From JAUZQZ01 sp964492105 (GTDB lineage Bacteria > Pseudomonadota > Zetaproteobacteria > Mariprofundales > Mariprofundaceae), in the NCBI GenBank assembly GCA_964492105.1, contig CAZBJB010000003.1, forward strand, positions 1 to 48,083: a DNA stretch of 48,083 bases. The letters run 5' to 3'. How positions within the stretch are numbered: the stretch's first letter is position 1; the number at the start of each line of letters is the position of its first letter. Of this stretch, positions 24,325-33,987 are shown one piece after another. The notes under the pieces are model-generated. The model was not told the origin of the DNA and ran no database searches. It saw only the letters and a program-made list of their open reading frames with translations. The position numbers and the translations under genes were made by a program.

Positions 24325-25427
24325 CACTGAATGTGTTCCATAATCGTGTGTATTGCCGCCATGAATCGCGTATTTTCTCCCACCGTCCCCACCGTAATGC
24401 GCAGATATTCAGGCATTCCGTATGGTGCCAGCGGGCGAGGGATGATGCCTTTGTTTTCGAGCATCCGCAAAATGTTCATGCTGCGCGGATGCCTGAGTAA
24501 TACGAAGTTACCATGCGACGTTCCGCCCAACAGAAGATGCTCCGCCAGAAAAGCCTCCAGTTTTGTTCGTTCATTCAGCGTGATGACCACCTTATCCAGC
24601 ACCCAATCCACATCATCAAGCGCTGCCATGGCCGCTTTTTGCGCAATCAGATTGACATTGAACGGTGCCCGGAAACGGTTGGCAAGATCGATAACGTCCG
24701 CATGGCCCACACCATAACCCACGCGCAGTCCCGCCAGGCCATACGCCTTGGAAAATGTCCGGCAGATGACCAGACCCGGGTGATCAAGCCGCCCGATGGC
24801 ATCACCAATGATGACCGATGTGTATTCGTAATAAGCCTCATCAAGCAGAACAATGATATTGCGTGGCAGTCGATCGAGAAAGACCTGGATGGCATCCAGG
24901 TCATGCAGCGTACCGGTAGGGTTGTTTGGATTGGCCATACAGATCACGCGGGTCCGATCCGTTACAGCCCGCGCCATGGCATTCAGGTCATGCGAAAGAT
25001 CATCCCCCTCGGGCACAGCGACGCCGGTTGCGCCTGCCGCAACCGTTGCCAGCGCATACATGATAAAACCATGTTCGGAATATACCACCTCATTTCCATG
25101 GTTGGCAAAGGTGCGGATCATCATCTCCAGCACTTCACTGGAGCCGTTGCCGATCAGAATATGTTCGGGACTGACGTTATGTCTTTCGGCCAGTACGGTC
25201 TTAAGCGATCCGGCGGCCCCATCAGGATAGCGGTGTACGCCACCGGCATATCCGCGAATGGCGTCCATGGCTTTGGGCGCGGGGCCATATGGATTTTCAT
25301 TGGAGGCCAGTTTGATAGCCGAGGCCAATCCTTTTTCCTCCAGTAATTGTTCCACGGGCTTGCCCGGAATGTAGGGATGCAGGTGCACGCATTGTCGTAC
25401 GGCACGCCGGGACCAGTCGATATTCAT
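24324..25427 (-). CDS. hisC: Histidinol-phosphate / aromatic aminotransferase
   Basis: PLP-dependent class I/II aminotransferase. It reads IKLASNENPYGPAPKAMDAI, LIGNGSSEVLEMMIRTF, MANPNNPTGTLH, LLDEAYYEY, and the PLP lysine in CRTFSKAYGLAGLRVGYG; an arginine in EYLRITVGTVGEN binds the substrate carboxylate. Being directly upstream of tyrA and aroA, it probably serves phenylalanine and tyrosine synthesis as well as, or instead of, histidine. I chose the ATG at 25427 (367 residues); AGGAG lies 14 bases before it and a TTG just upstream is an alternative. Confidence 0.93.
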   Translation of the reverse strand: MNIDWSRRAVRQCVHLHPYIPGKPVEQLLEEKGLASAIKLASNENPYGPAPKAMDAIRGYAGGVHRYPDGAAGSLKTVLAERHNVSPEHILIGNGSSEVLEMMIRTFANHGNEVVYSEHGFIMYALATVAAGATGVAVPEGDDLSHDLNAMARAVTDRTRVICMANPNNPTGTLHDLDAIQVFLDRLPRNIIVLLDEAYYEYTSVIIGDAIGRLDHPGLVICRTFSKAYGLAGLRVGYGVGHADVIDLANRFRAPFNVNLIAQKAAMAALDDVDWVLDKVVITLNERTKLEAFLAEHLLLGGTSHGNFVLLRHPRSMNILRMLENKGIIPRPLAPYGMPEYLRITVGTVGENTRFMAAIHTIMEHIQ

Positions 25428-25573
25428 CAATTTGTTTTCTACTCCTGAACCAATCAAGATCGCCTACTTTAGCAGGCCCGCAGGAATATACAGCTACTGG
25501 CTGAAGCCCAGCCATCAGCGATGAAAATATTTTTTTATTCTCATTCCACATTCCATTTGGTGGTTTATCAGGC

Positions 25574-25669
25574 TTGACAGCGGCGACAACACATTGATAG
25601 TTACGCAAGGTCTGCTTGAATTCGTACGGATTGTGTGCGCTTGCATTATATTAAAATCAGGGGAGGAAT
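25574..25669 (+). promoter_or_regulatory. Candidate nuo operon promoter and leader
   Basis: TTGACA at 25574-25579 is followed after 16 bases by GATAGT, a plausible sigma-70 pair, and 68 bases later comes the nuoA ATG with GGGGAGGAAT as its ribosome-binding site. The -35 is perfect but the -10 is weak. The rest of the 240-base gap between hisC and nuoA (25428-25573) shows no gene. Confidence 0.4.
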
Positions 25670-26041
25670 ATGACAGCCAACTATTTGGCCACGCAATACG
25701 CGCCGATTTTTATTTTTATCCTGGTTGCATTTTTGATGGGCGCTATGCCGCTTATGCTGACCGTATTGGTTGCCTCCCAAAATCCGAATGCTGCAAAACT
25801 CTCCGCCTATGAGTGTGGTTTCGAAGCCTTTGAGGATGCGCGCATGCAGTTTGACGTACGTTTTTATCTGGTGGCCATCCTGTTTGTAATCTTTGATGTG
25901 GAAACGGTGTTCATGTTCCCGTGGGCCATCGTACTCAATAAAATCGGCATGTTCGGACTCATTGAAATGCTGCTGTTTCTGGTGATTTTACTGGTGGGTT
26001 ATGTCTATGCCTGGAAGAAGGGGGCATTGCAGTGGGAATAG
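25670..26041 (+). CDS. nuoA: NADH-quinone oxidoreductase subunit A
   Basis: First gene of the complex I operon. A small membrane subunit (123 residues, three helices) at the junction of the membrane arm and the peripheral arm. Signatures are KLSAYECGFEAFEDARMQFD (the loop near the quinone cavity, with the conserved Cys) and RFYLVAILFVIFDVETVFMF. It has a strong ribosome-binding site and overlaps nuoB by ten bases. Confidence 0.95.
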   Translation: MTANYLATQYAPIFIFILVAFLMGAMPLMLTVLVASQNPNAAKLSAYECGFEAFEDARMQFDVRFYLVAILFVIFDVETVFMFPWAIVLNKIGMFGLIEMLLFLVILLVGYVYAWKKGALQWE

Positions 26042-26508
26042 AAGGCGTCCTCAATAAAGGGTTCGTGACCACGACGGCGGACAAGGTGATTAACTGGGCG
26101 CGCGCGGGATCATTGTGGCCGATGACCTTCGGCCTGGCGTGTTGCGCGGTCGAGATGATGCACGCGGGGGCATCGCGTTATGACCTGGATCGCTTTGGTG
26201 TGATGTTTCGTCCCAGCCCGCGTCAGTCGGATGTGATGATCGTGGCAGGCACGCTGGTGAACAAGATGGCGCCGGCCCTGCGTAAGGTATACGACCAGAT
26301 GTCCGAACCGCGTTGGGTTATTTCGATGGGCTCCTGTGCCAATGGCGGCGGGTATTACCATTATTCCTATGCGATTACGCGTGGGTGCGATCGTATTGTA
26401 CCGGTGGATATTTATGTCCCGGGTTGTCCGCCGACGGCGGAAGCGCTGCTGTACGGCATTATCCAGTTGCAGGAAAAAATAAAACGCACCAACACGATTG
26501 CGCGGTAG
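26032..26508 (+). CDS. nuoB: NADH-quinone oxidoreductase subunit B
   Basis: Carries the terminal iron-sulfur cluster N2 that reduces quinone. Cluster ligands are visible in FGLACCAVEMMHAGASRYDL (adjacent Cys pair), ISMGSCANGGGYYHYSY and VDIYVPGCPPTAEALLYGI. It has 158 residues and begins at a GTG within nuoA. The C-terminus is short and basic. Confidence 0.96.
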   Translation: MGIEGVLNKGFVTTTADKVINWARAGSLWPMTFGLACCAVEMMHAGASRYDLDRFGVMFRPSPRQSDVMIVAGTLVNKMAPALRKVYDQMSEPRWVISMGSCANGGGYYHYSYAITRGCDRIVPVDIYVPGCPPTAEALLYGIIQLQEKIKRTNTIAR

Positions 26509-26515
26509 AAGGGGG

Positions 26516-27115
26516 ATGAGCGATCAGGAACGTCAGACAGCACCGGTATTATCACCCGATGTAAAGGGACTCAAAAACCGTTTTGGCGATCAGGTGCTGA
26601 AGACGTCGGATGGCATTGATATGCCAACGGTGCTGTTGGTACGGGAAGCGATTGTAGAGGCGTGTCATTACCTTAAACAGAAACAGGGATTCGAGCAGTT
26701 GATCGATCTGTGTGGTCTGGATATGTCGGAACATCCTGATCATCGCGCGGATGCGCCACGTTTTATGGTGGTGTATCACCTGCTTTCCATAGCAAGGAAC
26801 AGACGCATCCGTTTGAAGGTGCCTGTGAACGAACGGGATCTGGTCGGTTCGGTGACGGAGGTATGGCCGACGGCCAACTGGTTCGAACGCGAGGCCTTCG
26901 ACATGTACGGCATCCTGTTTGTTAATCATCCGGACCTACGCCGTATTCTCACGGACTACGGGTTTGAAGGCCATCCGCTGCGCAAGGATTTCCCGCTGAC
27001 TGGAAGGGTGGAGATGTTTTTTGACGACGCGCAGTGGCGCTGTGTCTATAAACCGAACAGCTTGAAGAATCGGGTGCTGGTGCCCAGGACGTTTCCGGGC
27101 GTGGATCGTGGCTGA
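26516..27115 (+). CDS. nuoC: NADH-quinone oxidoreductase subunit C
   Basis: The 30-kDa subunit of the peripheral arm, separate from NuoD (not fused as in E. coli). The signature is EREAFDMYGILFVNHPDLRR followed by ILTDYGFEGHPLRKDFPLTG. I chose the ATG at 26516 (199 residues), which has GAAGGGGG immediately before it; the frame is open 18 bases further. It overlaps nuoD by eight bases. Confidence 0.95.
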   Translation: MSDQERQTAPVLSPDVKGLKNRFGDQVLKTSDGIDMPTVLLVREAIVEACHYLKQKQGFEQLIDLCGLDMSEHPDHRADAPRFMVVYHLLSIARNRRIRLKVPVNERDLVGSVTEVWPTANWFEREAFDMYGILFVNHPDLRRILTDYGFEGHPLRKDFPLTGRVEMFFDDAQWRCVYKPNSLKNRVLVPRTFPGVDRG

Positions 27116-28286
27116 GATTCAGAACTATACGATGAACTTTGGCCCGCAGCACCCGGCCGCCCATGGCGTATTGCGACTGGTGCTGGAACTGGACGGTGAG
27201 GTGATCGAGCGTGCGGATCCGCACATCGGCCTGCTCCATCGTGGCACCGAAAAACTGTTTGAGTACAAGACCTACCTGCAGAACGTACCGTATTTTGATC
27301 GCCTTGATTATATATCAATGATGGCCAACGAACATGCCTATGCGCTTGCAGTCGAAAAGCTGCTCGGAATTACGCCACCGGAACGGGCGCAGTATATTCG
27401 TGTCATGTTCGCGGAACTCACGCGCATTCTGAACCATTGTCTGTGGTTGGGTGCACATGCGCTGGATATTGGCGCCATGACCGTGTTTCTCTACTGTTTT
27501 CGCGAGCGTGAGGATATTTTCGACTACTACGAGGCGGTGTCCGGCGCACGCATGCATGCCGCCTATTTCCGTGCCGGAGGGGTACACCAGGATCTGCCGG
27601 AGGGGTTGCTCGAAAAAATTACCGGGTTTACCGAACGTTTTCCAGGCTATGTGGACGAGTATGAAACGCTGCTGACCGAAAATCGTATCTGGAAGCAACG
27701 TACGGTGGATATTGGTATTGTGGGCAAGGAAGCGGCACTTGCATGGGGATTTACCGGTCCCATGATCCGGGGCTCGGGCATTGCCTGGGATTTGCGCAAG
27801 ACCCAACCGTATGATGTGTATGACAGGATGGATTTTGACATTCCTGTCGGGGTGACGGGTGATTCCTATGATCGCTATCTGGTACGCGTTGAGGAAATGC
27901 GGCAGTCCAACGGAATCATCAAACAATGTATTGCATGGCTGTCGAGCCATCCGGGGCCGGTGAATGTGAATGATTACAGATTTACCAACCCTCCCCGTGC
28001 CGATATGAAGCAGGATATGGAGGCGTTGATTCATCACTTTGAGTATTATTCGGGAGGGTTTCATGTTCCCGCGGGTGAAGTCTATATGGCGGTGGAGCAC
28101 CCCAAGGGAGAGTTTGGCGTATACATCGTTGCTGATGGCTCCAACAAACCGTACCGCATCAAGATACGGGCGCCCGGCTTTGCACACCTGGAGGCGCTGG
28201 ATTACATGTGCCGTGGCCATATGCTTGCCGATCTGGTCACGATTGTTGGCTCGCAGGATCTTGTGTTCGGAGAGGTGGATCGGTGA
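27108..28286 (+). CDS. nuoD: NADH-quinone oxidoreductase subunit D
   Basis: The 49-kDa subunit, forming the quinone-binding cavity with NuoB. Signatures are MNFGPQHPAAHGVLRLVLEL (the His-bearing loop near quinone), HIGLLHRGTEKLFEYKTY, PYFDRLDYISMMANEHAYAL, and the C-terminal SQDLVFGEVDR. It has 392 residues, with a GTG start inside the nuoC end. Its stop overlaps the nuoE start (GTGA). Confidence 0.96.
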   Translation: MAEIQNYTMNFGPQHPAAHGVLRLVLELDGEVIERADPHIGLLHRGTEKLFEYKTYLQNVPYFDRLDYISMMANEHAYALAVEKLLGITPPERAQYIRVMFAELTRILNHCLWLGAHALDIGAMTVFLYCFREREDIFDYYEAVSGARMHAAYFRAGGVHQDLPEGLLEKITGFTERFPGYVDEYETLLTENRIWKQRTVDIGIVGKEAALAWGFTGPMIRGSGIAWDLRKTQPYDVYDRMDFDIPVGVTGDSYDRYLVRVEEMRQSNGIIKQCIAWLSSHPGPVNVNDYRFTNPPRADMKQDMEALIHHFEYYSGGFHVPAGEVYMAVEHPKGEFGVYIVADGSNKPYRIKIRAPGFAHLEALDYMCRGHMLADLVTIVGSQDLVFGEVDR

Positions 28287-28798
28287 TTCCGGCATCAGGT
28301 CTTACATTCAGTGCGAAGCGCCTGGCCGAGATCAGGCTGCTGACGATGCGTTATCCGGCGCCGCAGTCGGTATTGTTACCGGTCTTGCATATGGCGCAAC
28401 AGGATTTTGGTTATCTGTCCATGGACGTGCAGAAGATGGTGGCCGGTGTGCTGGGCCTGCGCCTTATGCAGGTGCGTGAGGTGGTGACTTTTTATACGAT
28501 GTTTCGCGAGCAGCCTTGCGGGCGATGCCTGATCGAAGTCTGCACCAATGTCTCGTGTATGCTTAATGGTGCCAATGAACTGGTGGCGCATGTATGTGAT
28601 TCGCTCGGTATCAAGGCGGGTGAGACCACGCCGGATGGCATGTTTACTGTAACCGAAGTGGAATGTGCCGGTGCCTGTGGCGGCGCACCGGTGGTGCAGG
28701 TGAATCATGTATATCACGAGCAGGTGGATGCCGTGCGCATGGATGAGGTGATTGCCAGGGCGAGACTGGAATGCCCGATGGAAGGAGGCGTGGCGTGA
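28283..28798 (+). CDS. nuoE: NADH-quinone oxidoreductase subunit E
   Basis: The 24-kDa subunit of the NADH-oxidising module, a thioredoxin-fold [2Fe-2S] protein. Cluster cysteines are in RCLIEVCTNVSCML and VECAGACGGAPVVQVN (spacing C-x4-C and C-x3-C). Translation most likely starts at the GTG at 28283, which overlaps the nuoD stop and follows GGAGAGG; this gives 171 residues, normal for the family. Confidence 0.95.
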   Translation: MIPASGLTFSAKRLAEIRLLTMRYPAPQSVLLPVLHMAQQDFGYLSMDVQKMVAGVLGLRLMQVREVVTFYTMFREQPCGRCLIEVCTNVSCMLNGANELVAHVCDSLGIKAGETTPDGMFTVTEVECAGACGGAPVVQVNHVYHEQVDAVRMDEVIARARLECPMEGGVA

Positions 28799-30072
28799 TT
28801 GCCTCCGATCCGGAACAGGTGAAGGCGATTTGCCTTGATCGTATTCATATCCCTGATCAACGGCGGCTTGAGGTGGCGAAAAAGAATGGCGCCTACAGGT
28901 TTCTGCCAACGGTATTACGGGATTTTGATTCCGCGAGGATTATTGGCGAGGTGAAAACGTCGGGTATTCGCGGACGCGGTGGCGCGGGATTTCCGACGGG
29001 GCTCAAATGGTCATTCGTGCCACGAAATACGGGCAAGCCGACCTACCTCTTGTGCAATGCCGATGAGGGTGAGCCTGGAACGTTCAAGGATCGCGATATC
29101 ATGCGTTTTGACCCGCATTTACTGATCGAAGGTATGATTATAGCGGGATTTGCGCTTGGCGTGCATGATGCCTATATCTACATTCGAGGCGAGTTTCTGC
29201 ATGAGGCCCATGTATTAAACGAGGCGGTTTGCGAGGCCTATGCAGAAAATTTATTGGGCGAGCATATTCTCGGTACGGATTTTTCGATGCACCTGACCGT
29301 CCATCGTGGCGCGGGTGCCTACATCTGCGGAGAAGAAACAGCGTTGATTGAATCGATTGAAGGCAAGCCGGGCCGACCGCGTTTCAAGCCACCGTTTCCG
29401 GCCGTTGAGGGGTTTTACCGTTGCCCAACCGTCGTGAATAATGTGGAAACACTCTCCACCATCCCGGCCATTCTGGAGCATGGCGGGGAATGGCATGCAA
29501 AAATTGGCGTATCCAACAATACAGGCATGAAGATATTCTCCGTTTCCGGCCATGTCAAAAAACCGGGCAATTATGAGGTGCCGATGGGAATGCCGCTGAA
29601 AACACTCATCGAAGAATATTGCGGTGGTTTACAGCATGGTTCTACCCCCAAAGCCATCATTCCGGGTGGTGCGTCCTCGCCGTGGCTGATGCCGGAGCAA
29701 TGTGATGTCCCCCTGACCTTTGACGATTTGGCCAAGGCGGGATCCATGCTCGGTTCAGGCGCAATTATTGTCATGGATGAAACAGCGGATGTATTGGCGG
29801 TGGCCAGCCGTCTGGCCCGCTTCTACGCGCATGAATCCTGCGGGCAGTGTACGCAGTGCCGCGAGGGTACGGGCTGGATGAAGCGTATATTAAGCCGGAT
29901 TGAAAACGGTCATGGACAAGCCGGCGATATGGAAGTGCTCAGGGATGCCGCCACATACATGGCCGGGCGAACGATTTGTGCGCTGGCTGACGGTGCGACG
30001 GGGCCGGTGCTGTCCGTGATCAGAATGTTCCCCGAAGTGGTGCGTTCGGATGTTGCGGAGCAGGCGGCATGA
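28795..30072 (+). CDS. nuoF: NADH-quinone oxidoreductase subunit F
   Basis: The 51-kDa subunit that binds FMN and NADH and carries cluster N3. The glycine-rich nucleotide sites are GIRGRGGAGFPTGLKW and GAGAYICGEETALIESIEG, with CNADEGEPGTFKDRDI between them. The cluster ligands are in HESCGQCTQCREGTGWM and a later Cys in GRTICALADG. I chose the GTG at 28795, which overlaps the nuoE stop and follows GGAGG (425 residues). Confidence 0.96.
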   Translation: MIASDPEQVKAICLDRIHIPDQRRLEVAKKNGAYRFLPTVLRDFDSARIIGEVKTSGIRGRGGAGFPTGLKWSFVPRNTGKPTYLLCNADEGEPGTFKDRDIMRFDPHLLIEGMIIAGFALGVHDAYIYIRGEFLHEAHVLNEAVCEAYAENLLGEHILGTDFSMHLTVHRGAGAYICGEETALIESIEGKPGRPRFKPPFPAVEGFYRCPTVVNNVETLSTIPAILEHGGEWHAKIGVSNNTGMKIFSVSGHVKKPGNYEVPMGMPLKTLIEEYCGGLQHGSTPKAIIPGGASSPWLMPEQCDVPLTFDDLAKAGSMLGSGAIIVMDETADVLAVASRLARFYAHESCGQCTQCREGTGWMKRILSRIENGHGQAGDMEVLRDAATYMAGRTICALADGATGPVLSVIRMFPEVVRSDVAEQAA

Positions 30073-32429
30073 CGACACTGTTTATCAACGATGTGGAAGT
30101 GAAAGCCGCACCCGGCACCAGTATCCTGGAGGCCTGCCGGGCCAATGATGTGAATGTGCCGTATTTTTGCTATCACCCCGAATTGTCCGTTGCGGCCGTC
30201 TGCCGTATGTGCCTGGTGGGGATCGAAGGCTGGAAAAAACCCGCAGCTTCCTGTTGCACGCCGGTGGCCGAGGGGATGAAGGTCTATACGGAAACCGACG
30301 CCATAAGAAAAGATCGAAAAATGGTGGAGGAGTACCTGCTCATCAACCATCCGCTGGATTGTCCGGTGTGCGATCAGGGCGGCCAGTGCAAGCTACAGGA
30401 TTACTCCATGGAATATGGCGCTTCAAAGGGTCGTTTTACGGAACGAAAACGCGCCGTGGCCGATTATGAACTCGGGCCCTTTGTCGTGACCTGTATGACC
30501 CGTTGCATTCATTGCACCCGTTGCGTGCGCTTTGCCGATGAAATTGCAGGGACGGGCGACATGGGTCTGTTCAATCGTGGCGACCGTATGATCATCGCCG
30601 GCATCGTGGATGGATGCCTGAGTTCCGAACTCTCCGGTAATCTGCCTGATATTTGTCCGGTGGGTGCATTGCTTGATGGCCCTTCCCTGGACGTGTCACG
30701 TCCGTGGGAGCTGACCCGTCATAAATCTACCTGTACCCAATGCCCCCATGGTTGCGATATTCACATCGAATCGCGAGGAAGGAAAGTGGTGCGTGTCCAG
30801 CCGATAGGGGAGAGCCCGGAGCCGTGGCTGTGTGATCGTGGGCGTTACGTCTATGACGCCTTCCGCTCGGATAGCAGGATTCTTTCGCCAGGGATACGCA
30901 AGCAGGACGAGATCATTGAAGCAGGATGGGATGAGGCGGTAGCTCGTGCTACGAAACTACTGTCGGGCCAGCGGGTCGGAATTTTATTTTCGCCGGACTG
31001 GAGTGTGGAAGGGTTGACAGCCATTCGCCTGTTGCATGATACCGTCTTTCCGGACGCCAACGTCGCGTTTGATTTGCACAGACGCGATATGCGTCCCCTT
31101 GCCTTCGAGGAAGGCTTTTCACAGACCACGCAGCAGATTGAAGATGCGGACGAGGTGGTTGTCCTCGGATCAGATTTGCGGCAACGCCTGCCTTTGGTCA
31201 TGCAGCGTTTACGCAGACGTCTCAGGGGAGGTAAACCTGTTGCCCGGATCGGTTCCATGAACTATCGAACCAATGCGGAACCGGCCAGCGATCGCCTGAT
31301 TCGGCCGCGTGACTGGCCTGCGGTGATTGCCCGCGCTATGCAGCAAGTCATGGATTTGGGTGAAACGGCAGCGGGTATGCACGAATGGATGACTGCGGTT
31401 GAAGGGCGTCACGAAGCCGGGAAATTACTCGGCGATGCATTGATGACTGAATCCTGCTCACTTATTGTGGGTGAGGAAATTCGCTGTCATCCGGATGCTG
31501 CGGCGCTGATATATGGTCTGGACCTGCTCATGCGCGGTTGTGGCCATGCTGAAGAAGGCTCCGATGGGCGCAACCTGGTGCCGGAGGGCATGAACGCACA
31601 GGCTTTGTCGGCTATGTTCGGTGACATTCGGGTTTCCGCGGGGCTTATCTTTGATGCGGCTGCAAACGATAAACTGGATGTTATCCTGCTGATTGGCGGT
31701 GATCCGCTGGGTGACGGTCTGTTTCCGGTGCAGGCTAAGGGAGCGCTGGACAAGGTACCGTTGGTGCAGGTGGGTGCGATTGCGGGACGGATCAGTGAAC
31801 GGGCCGCCGTGATGTTGCCGGCCGCAGCTTATTCCGAAGTTGAAGGAACCTTTATCAATATGGAGGGCCGTGTACGCGTGGCGGCCAATCCGATTTCCTC
31901 CGTGGGTCAGGGGCGGCCGCTGTGGAAGGTGATGATGCGCCTGATTCAGGCCATGGGTGAGGATGTGCCCGCAGTAAGCCTGGAAGAACTGCGTGAGCAT
32001 GTTAAGCGATTTCTTCCCGATCTTGGTCAGGCATGGCAGGCACGGGAGGTTGACAGCTTCATGATGCCAACCCGGCGCAATACCGGAGCGGCCTGCCTGC
32101 CTGCCAGACCGGATTTTTCCGTCAGGCAGCTGGATGTGGTCAGTCGCTATTCCATGTATCGCGAGGGCATGTGGGCACGGGCCAGCGCGTCGTTGTCGCA
32201 TGCTGGCGAGTTGCATGCCCTGGACGACGTGCTGGTGCATCCGGACACCTTGAAGCAACGCGGGTTGAAACCGGGCATGTTGACCGTACTCTCTGATCAG
32301 GGCAGGCAGCGGTTTAAAATCGGTACGCGCGACGACGTGTCTCCCGGAGTGCTGTTTGTCGGCAAACGTGGTGTGGCTGGCGCTTTATCCAATGAACGTT
32401 CCGTCGAATTATACAGGGGGGACGTATGA
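30069..32429 (+). CDS. nuoG: NADH-quinone oxidoreductase subunit G
   Basis: The largest subunit of the NADH-oxidising arm (786 residues). The N-terminal [2Fe-2S] ferredoxin domain has VPYFCYHPELSVAAVCRMCL, then the His-coordinated cluster in INHPLDCPVCDQGGQCKLQD, and two cluster sites around VTCMTRCIHCTRCVRFADEI and LPDICPVGALLD. A molybdopterin-oxidoreductase-like domain follows, starting with STCTQCPHGCDIHIESRGRK, where the Cys set (CxxCxxxC) suggests the extra N7 cluster may be present, though a fourth Cys (LCDRGRYVYD) is needed and is seen. It overlaps both neighbours by four bases. Confidence 0.95.
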   Translation: MTTLFINDVEVKAAPGTSILEACRANDVNVPYFCYHPELSVAAVCRMCLVGIEGWKKPAASCCTPVAEGMKVYTETDAIRKDRKMVEEYLLINHPLDCPVCDQGGQCKLQDYSMEYGASKGRFTERKRAVADYELGPFVVTCMTRCIHCTRCVRFADEIAGTGDMGLFNRGDRMIIAGIVDGCLSSELSGNLPDICPVGALLDGPSLDVSRPWELTRHKSTCTQCPHGCDIHIESRGRKVVRVQPIGESPEPWLCDRGRYVYDAFRSDSRILSPGIRKQDEIIEAGWDEAVARATKLLSGQRVGILFSPDWSVEGLTAIRLLHDTVFPDANVAFDLHRRDMRPLAFEEGFSQTTQQIEDADEVVVLGSDLRQRLPLVMQRLRRRLRGGKPVARIGSMNYRTNAEPASDRLIRPRDWPAVIARAMQQVMDLGETAAGMHEWMTAVEGRHEAGKLLGDALMTESCSLIVGEEIRCHPDAAALIYGLDLLMRGCGHAEEGSDGRNLVPEGMNAQALSAMFGDIRVSAGLIFDAAANDKLDVILLIGGDPLGDGLFPVQAKGALDKVPLVQVGAIAGRISERAAVMLPAAAYSEVEGTFINMEGRVRVAANPISSVGQGRPLWKVMMRLIQAMGEDVPAVSLEELREHVKRFLPDLGQAWQAREVDSFMMPTRRNTGAACLPARPDFSVRQLDVVSRYSMYREGMWARASASLSHAGELHALDDVLVHPDTLKQRGLKPGMLTVLSDQGRQRFKIGTRDDVSPGVLFVGKRGVAGALSNERSVELYRGDV

Positions 32430-33496
32430 GTTGGATGGATACGGGCCTAATCGCGGGCATCTGGGTGCTGGAAGTGTTGGCTATTGCGGTGTCCGTGGCG
32501 CTCTCCGTGGCCTATATCACCTATGCCGAGCGTCGTATCATTGGCTGGATACAGATACGCAAGGGCTGCAATCGGGTTGGCCCGGCGGGCCTGTTGCAGC
32601 CGATTGCCGACGGATTGAAGCTGTTCCTGAAGGAAACCATTGTTCCGACCACAGCCAACAAATTCTTGTTTGTCGCGGCACCGCTGATGGCCTTGGTGCC
32701 GGTATGGGTTGCGTTTGCCGTTGTGCCTTTTGGTGAGACTACGCCGGGCGGGTTATGGAAGACAGCGCACGTGATGGCAATTTCCAATTTGAACATTGGC
32801 ATTCTATATGTGATGGCAATCTCCAGCCTGGGTATTTACGGCATCCTGATGGCGGGGTGGGCATCCAATTCCAGGTATGCCTTTCTGGGAGCGATTCGCG
32901 CCACATGCCAAATGGTATCGTATGAAATTGCCATGGGTTTTGCCATTGTATGCGTGCTGATGCTGTCGGGTAGTCTGAATTTGACACAGATTGTACTCGC
33001 GCAATCCGGCGGTTTCTGGCACTGGTATTTTATCCCCCTGTTCCCCGTCTTCATGGTATATTTTATTTCGGGCGTAGCGGAAACCAACCGTTCTCCGTTT
33101 GATCTGACCGAAGGTGAATCCGAAATCGTGGCGGGCTTCTTCGTTGAATATTCCGGCATGTGGTTTGCCACCTTTTCACTGGCGGAATATGGCGCCATGA
33201 TTTTGATTAGCCTGATGACGTCGATCATGTTTCTGGGCGGATGGCATGCGCCCTTTCCATTCCTGGATGTTATTCCCGGCACGGTGTGGCTATTGGGAAA
33301 AACGGCCTTCCTTATTTTTATATTTATCTGGTTCCGGGCCACGTTCCCGAGATACCGTTATGATCAGTTGATGCGTTTGGGATGGAAGGTATTCCTTCCG
33401 TTGACGCTGGTGTGGATTGCCGTCATTGGTATCTCCATTTATACGCCGGTGCTTTCCGGGATAATCGGGTTTTGGCGACCGGGAACAGGACTATGA
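32426..33496 (+). CDS. nuoH: NADH-quinone oxidoreductase subunit H
   Basis: Membrane subunit at the quinone site that links the peripheral and membrane arms (356 residues, eight helices). Signatures are YITYAERRIIGWIQIRKGCN, RVGPAGLLQPIADGLKLF, EIAMGFAIVCVLMLSGSLN and SGVAETNRSPFDLTEGESEI with the conserved acidic residues of the proton pathway. It also has RATFPRYRYDQLMRLGWKVF near the C-terminus. It overlaps nuoI by four bases. Confidence 0.96.
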   Translation: MSWMDTGLIAGIWVLEVLAIAVSVALSVAYITYAERRIIGWIQIRKGCNRVGPAGLLQPIADGLKLFLKETIVPTTANKFLFVAAPLMALVPVWVAFAVVPFGETTPGGLWKTAHVMAISNLNIGILYVMAISSLGIYGILMAGWASNSRYAFLGAIRATCQMVSYEIAMGFAIVCVLMLSGSLNLTQIVLAQSGGFWHWYFIPLFPVFMVYFISGVAETNRSPFDLTEGESEIVAGFFVEYSGMWFATFSLAEYGAMILISLMTSIMFLGGWHAPFPFLDVIPGTVWLLGKTAFLIFIFIWFRATFPRYRYDQLMRLGWKVFLPLTLVWIAVIGISIYTPVLSGIIGFWRPGTGL

Positions 33497-33981
33497 GTAT
33501 ATTCAGGCGTGTAGTAAAAACATGGCTACTCACGGACTTGTTCCGTGGCATGATGCTCACGGGTAAGTATCTGTTCAGGGAAAAAATTACCGTGGAATAT
33601 CCCGAAGAACGGACGCCGCTCTCACCGCGTTTCCGTGGCTTGCACGCCCTGCGCCGTTATACCAGCGGCGAGGAGCGGTGCATTGCCTGCAAGCTATGCG
33701 AAGTGGTGTGTCCGCCGCTGGCGATTACGATTGAATCCGAAGAGCGGGATGACGGTACGCGCCGCACCACGCGTTACGATATTGATATGACCAAGTGTAT
33801 CTATTGCGGTTTTTGTCAGGAGGCGTGTCCGGTTGATGCCATTGTGGAAACGCAGGTGTTTGAGTTTGCCGCGGAAACACGTGCGGAACTTTATTATACC
33901 AAGGATATGCTGCTTGCCGTGGGAGATCGTTATGAGAGCGAGATTGCGGCGAATATCGCCGCCGATGCACGTTATCGTTAG
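33493..33981 (+). CDS. nuoI: NADH-quinone oxidoreductase subunit I
   Basis: The 23-kDa subunit with two [4Fe-4S] clusters (N6a, N6b). Ligand motifs are EERCIACKLCEVVCPPLAIT and KCIYCGFCQEACPVDAIVE. At 162 residues it starts at the ATG overlapping the nuoH stop. The N-terminal amphipathic region and the ending IAANIAADARYR are like beta- and gammaproteobacterial proteins. A 232-base gap with a repeat separates it from nuoJ. Confidence 0.96.
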   Translation: MSIFRRVVKTWLLTDLFRGMMLTGKYLFREKITVEYPEERTPLSPRFRGLHALRRYTSGEERCIACKLCEVVCPPLAITIESEERDDGTRRTTRYDIDMTKCIYCGFCQEACPVDAIVETQVFEFAAETRAELYYTKDMLLAVGDRYESEIAANIAADARYR

Positions 33982-33987
33982 GGCTAG

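Noticed and set aside
24513..25346. 277-codon plus-strand frame over hisC
   Set aside because: Antisense to hisC, rich in His and Arg as expected from reverse reading; no recognisable protein.
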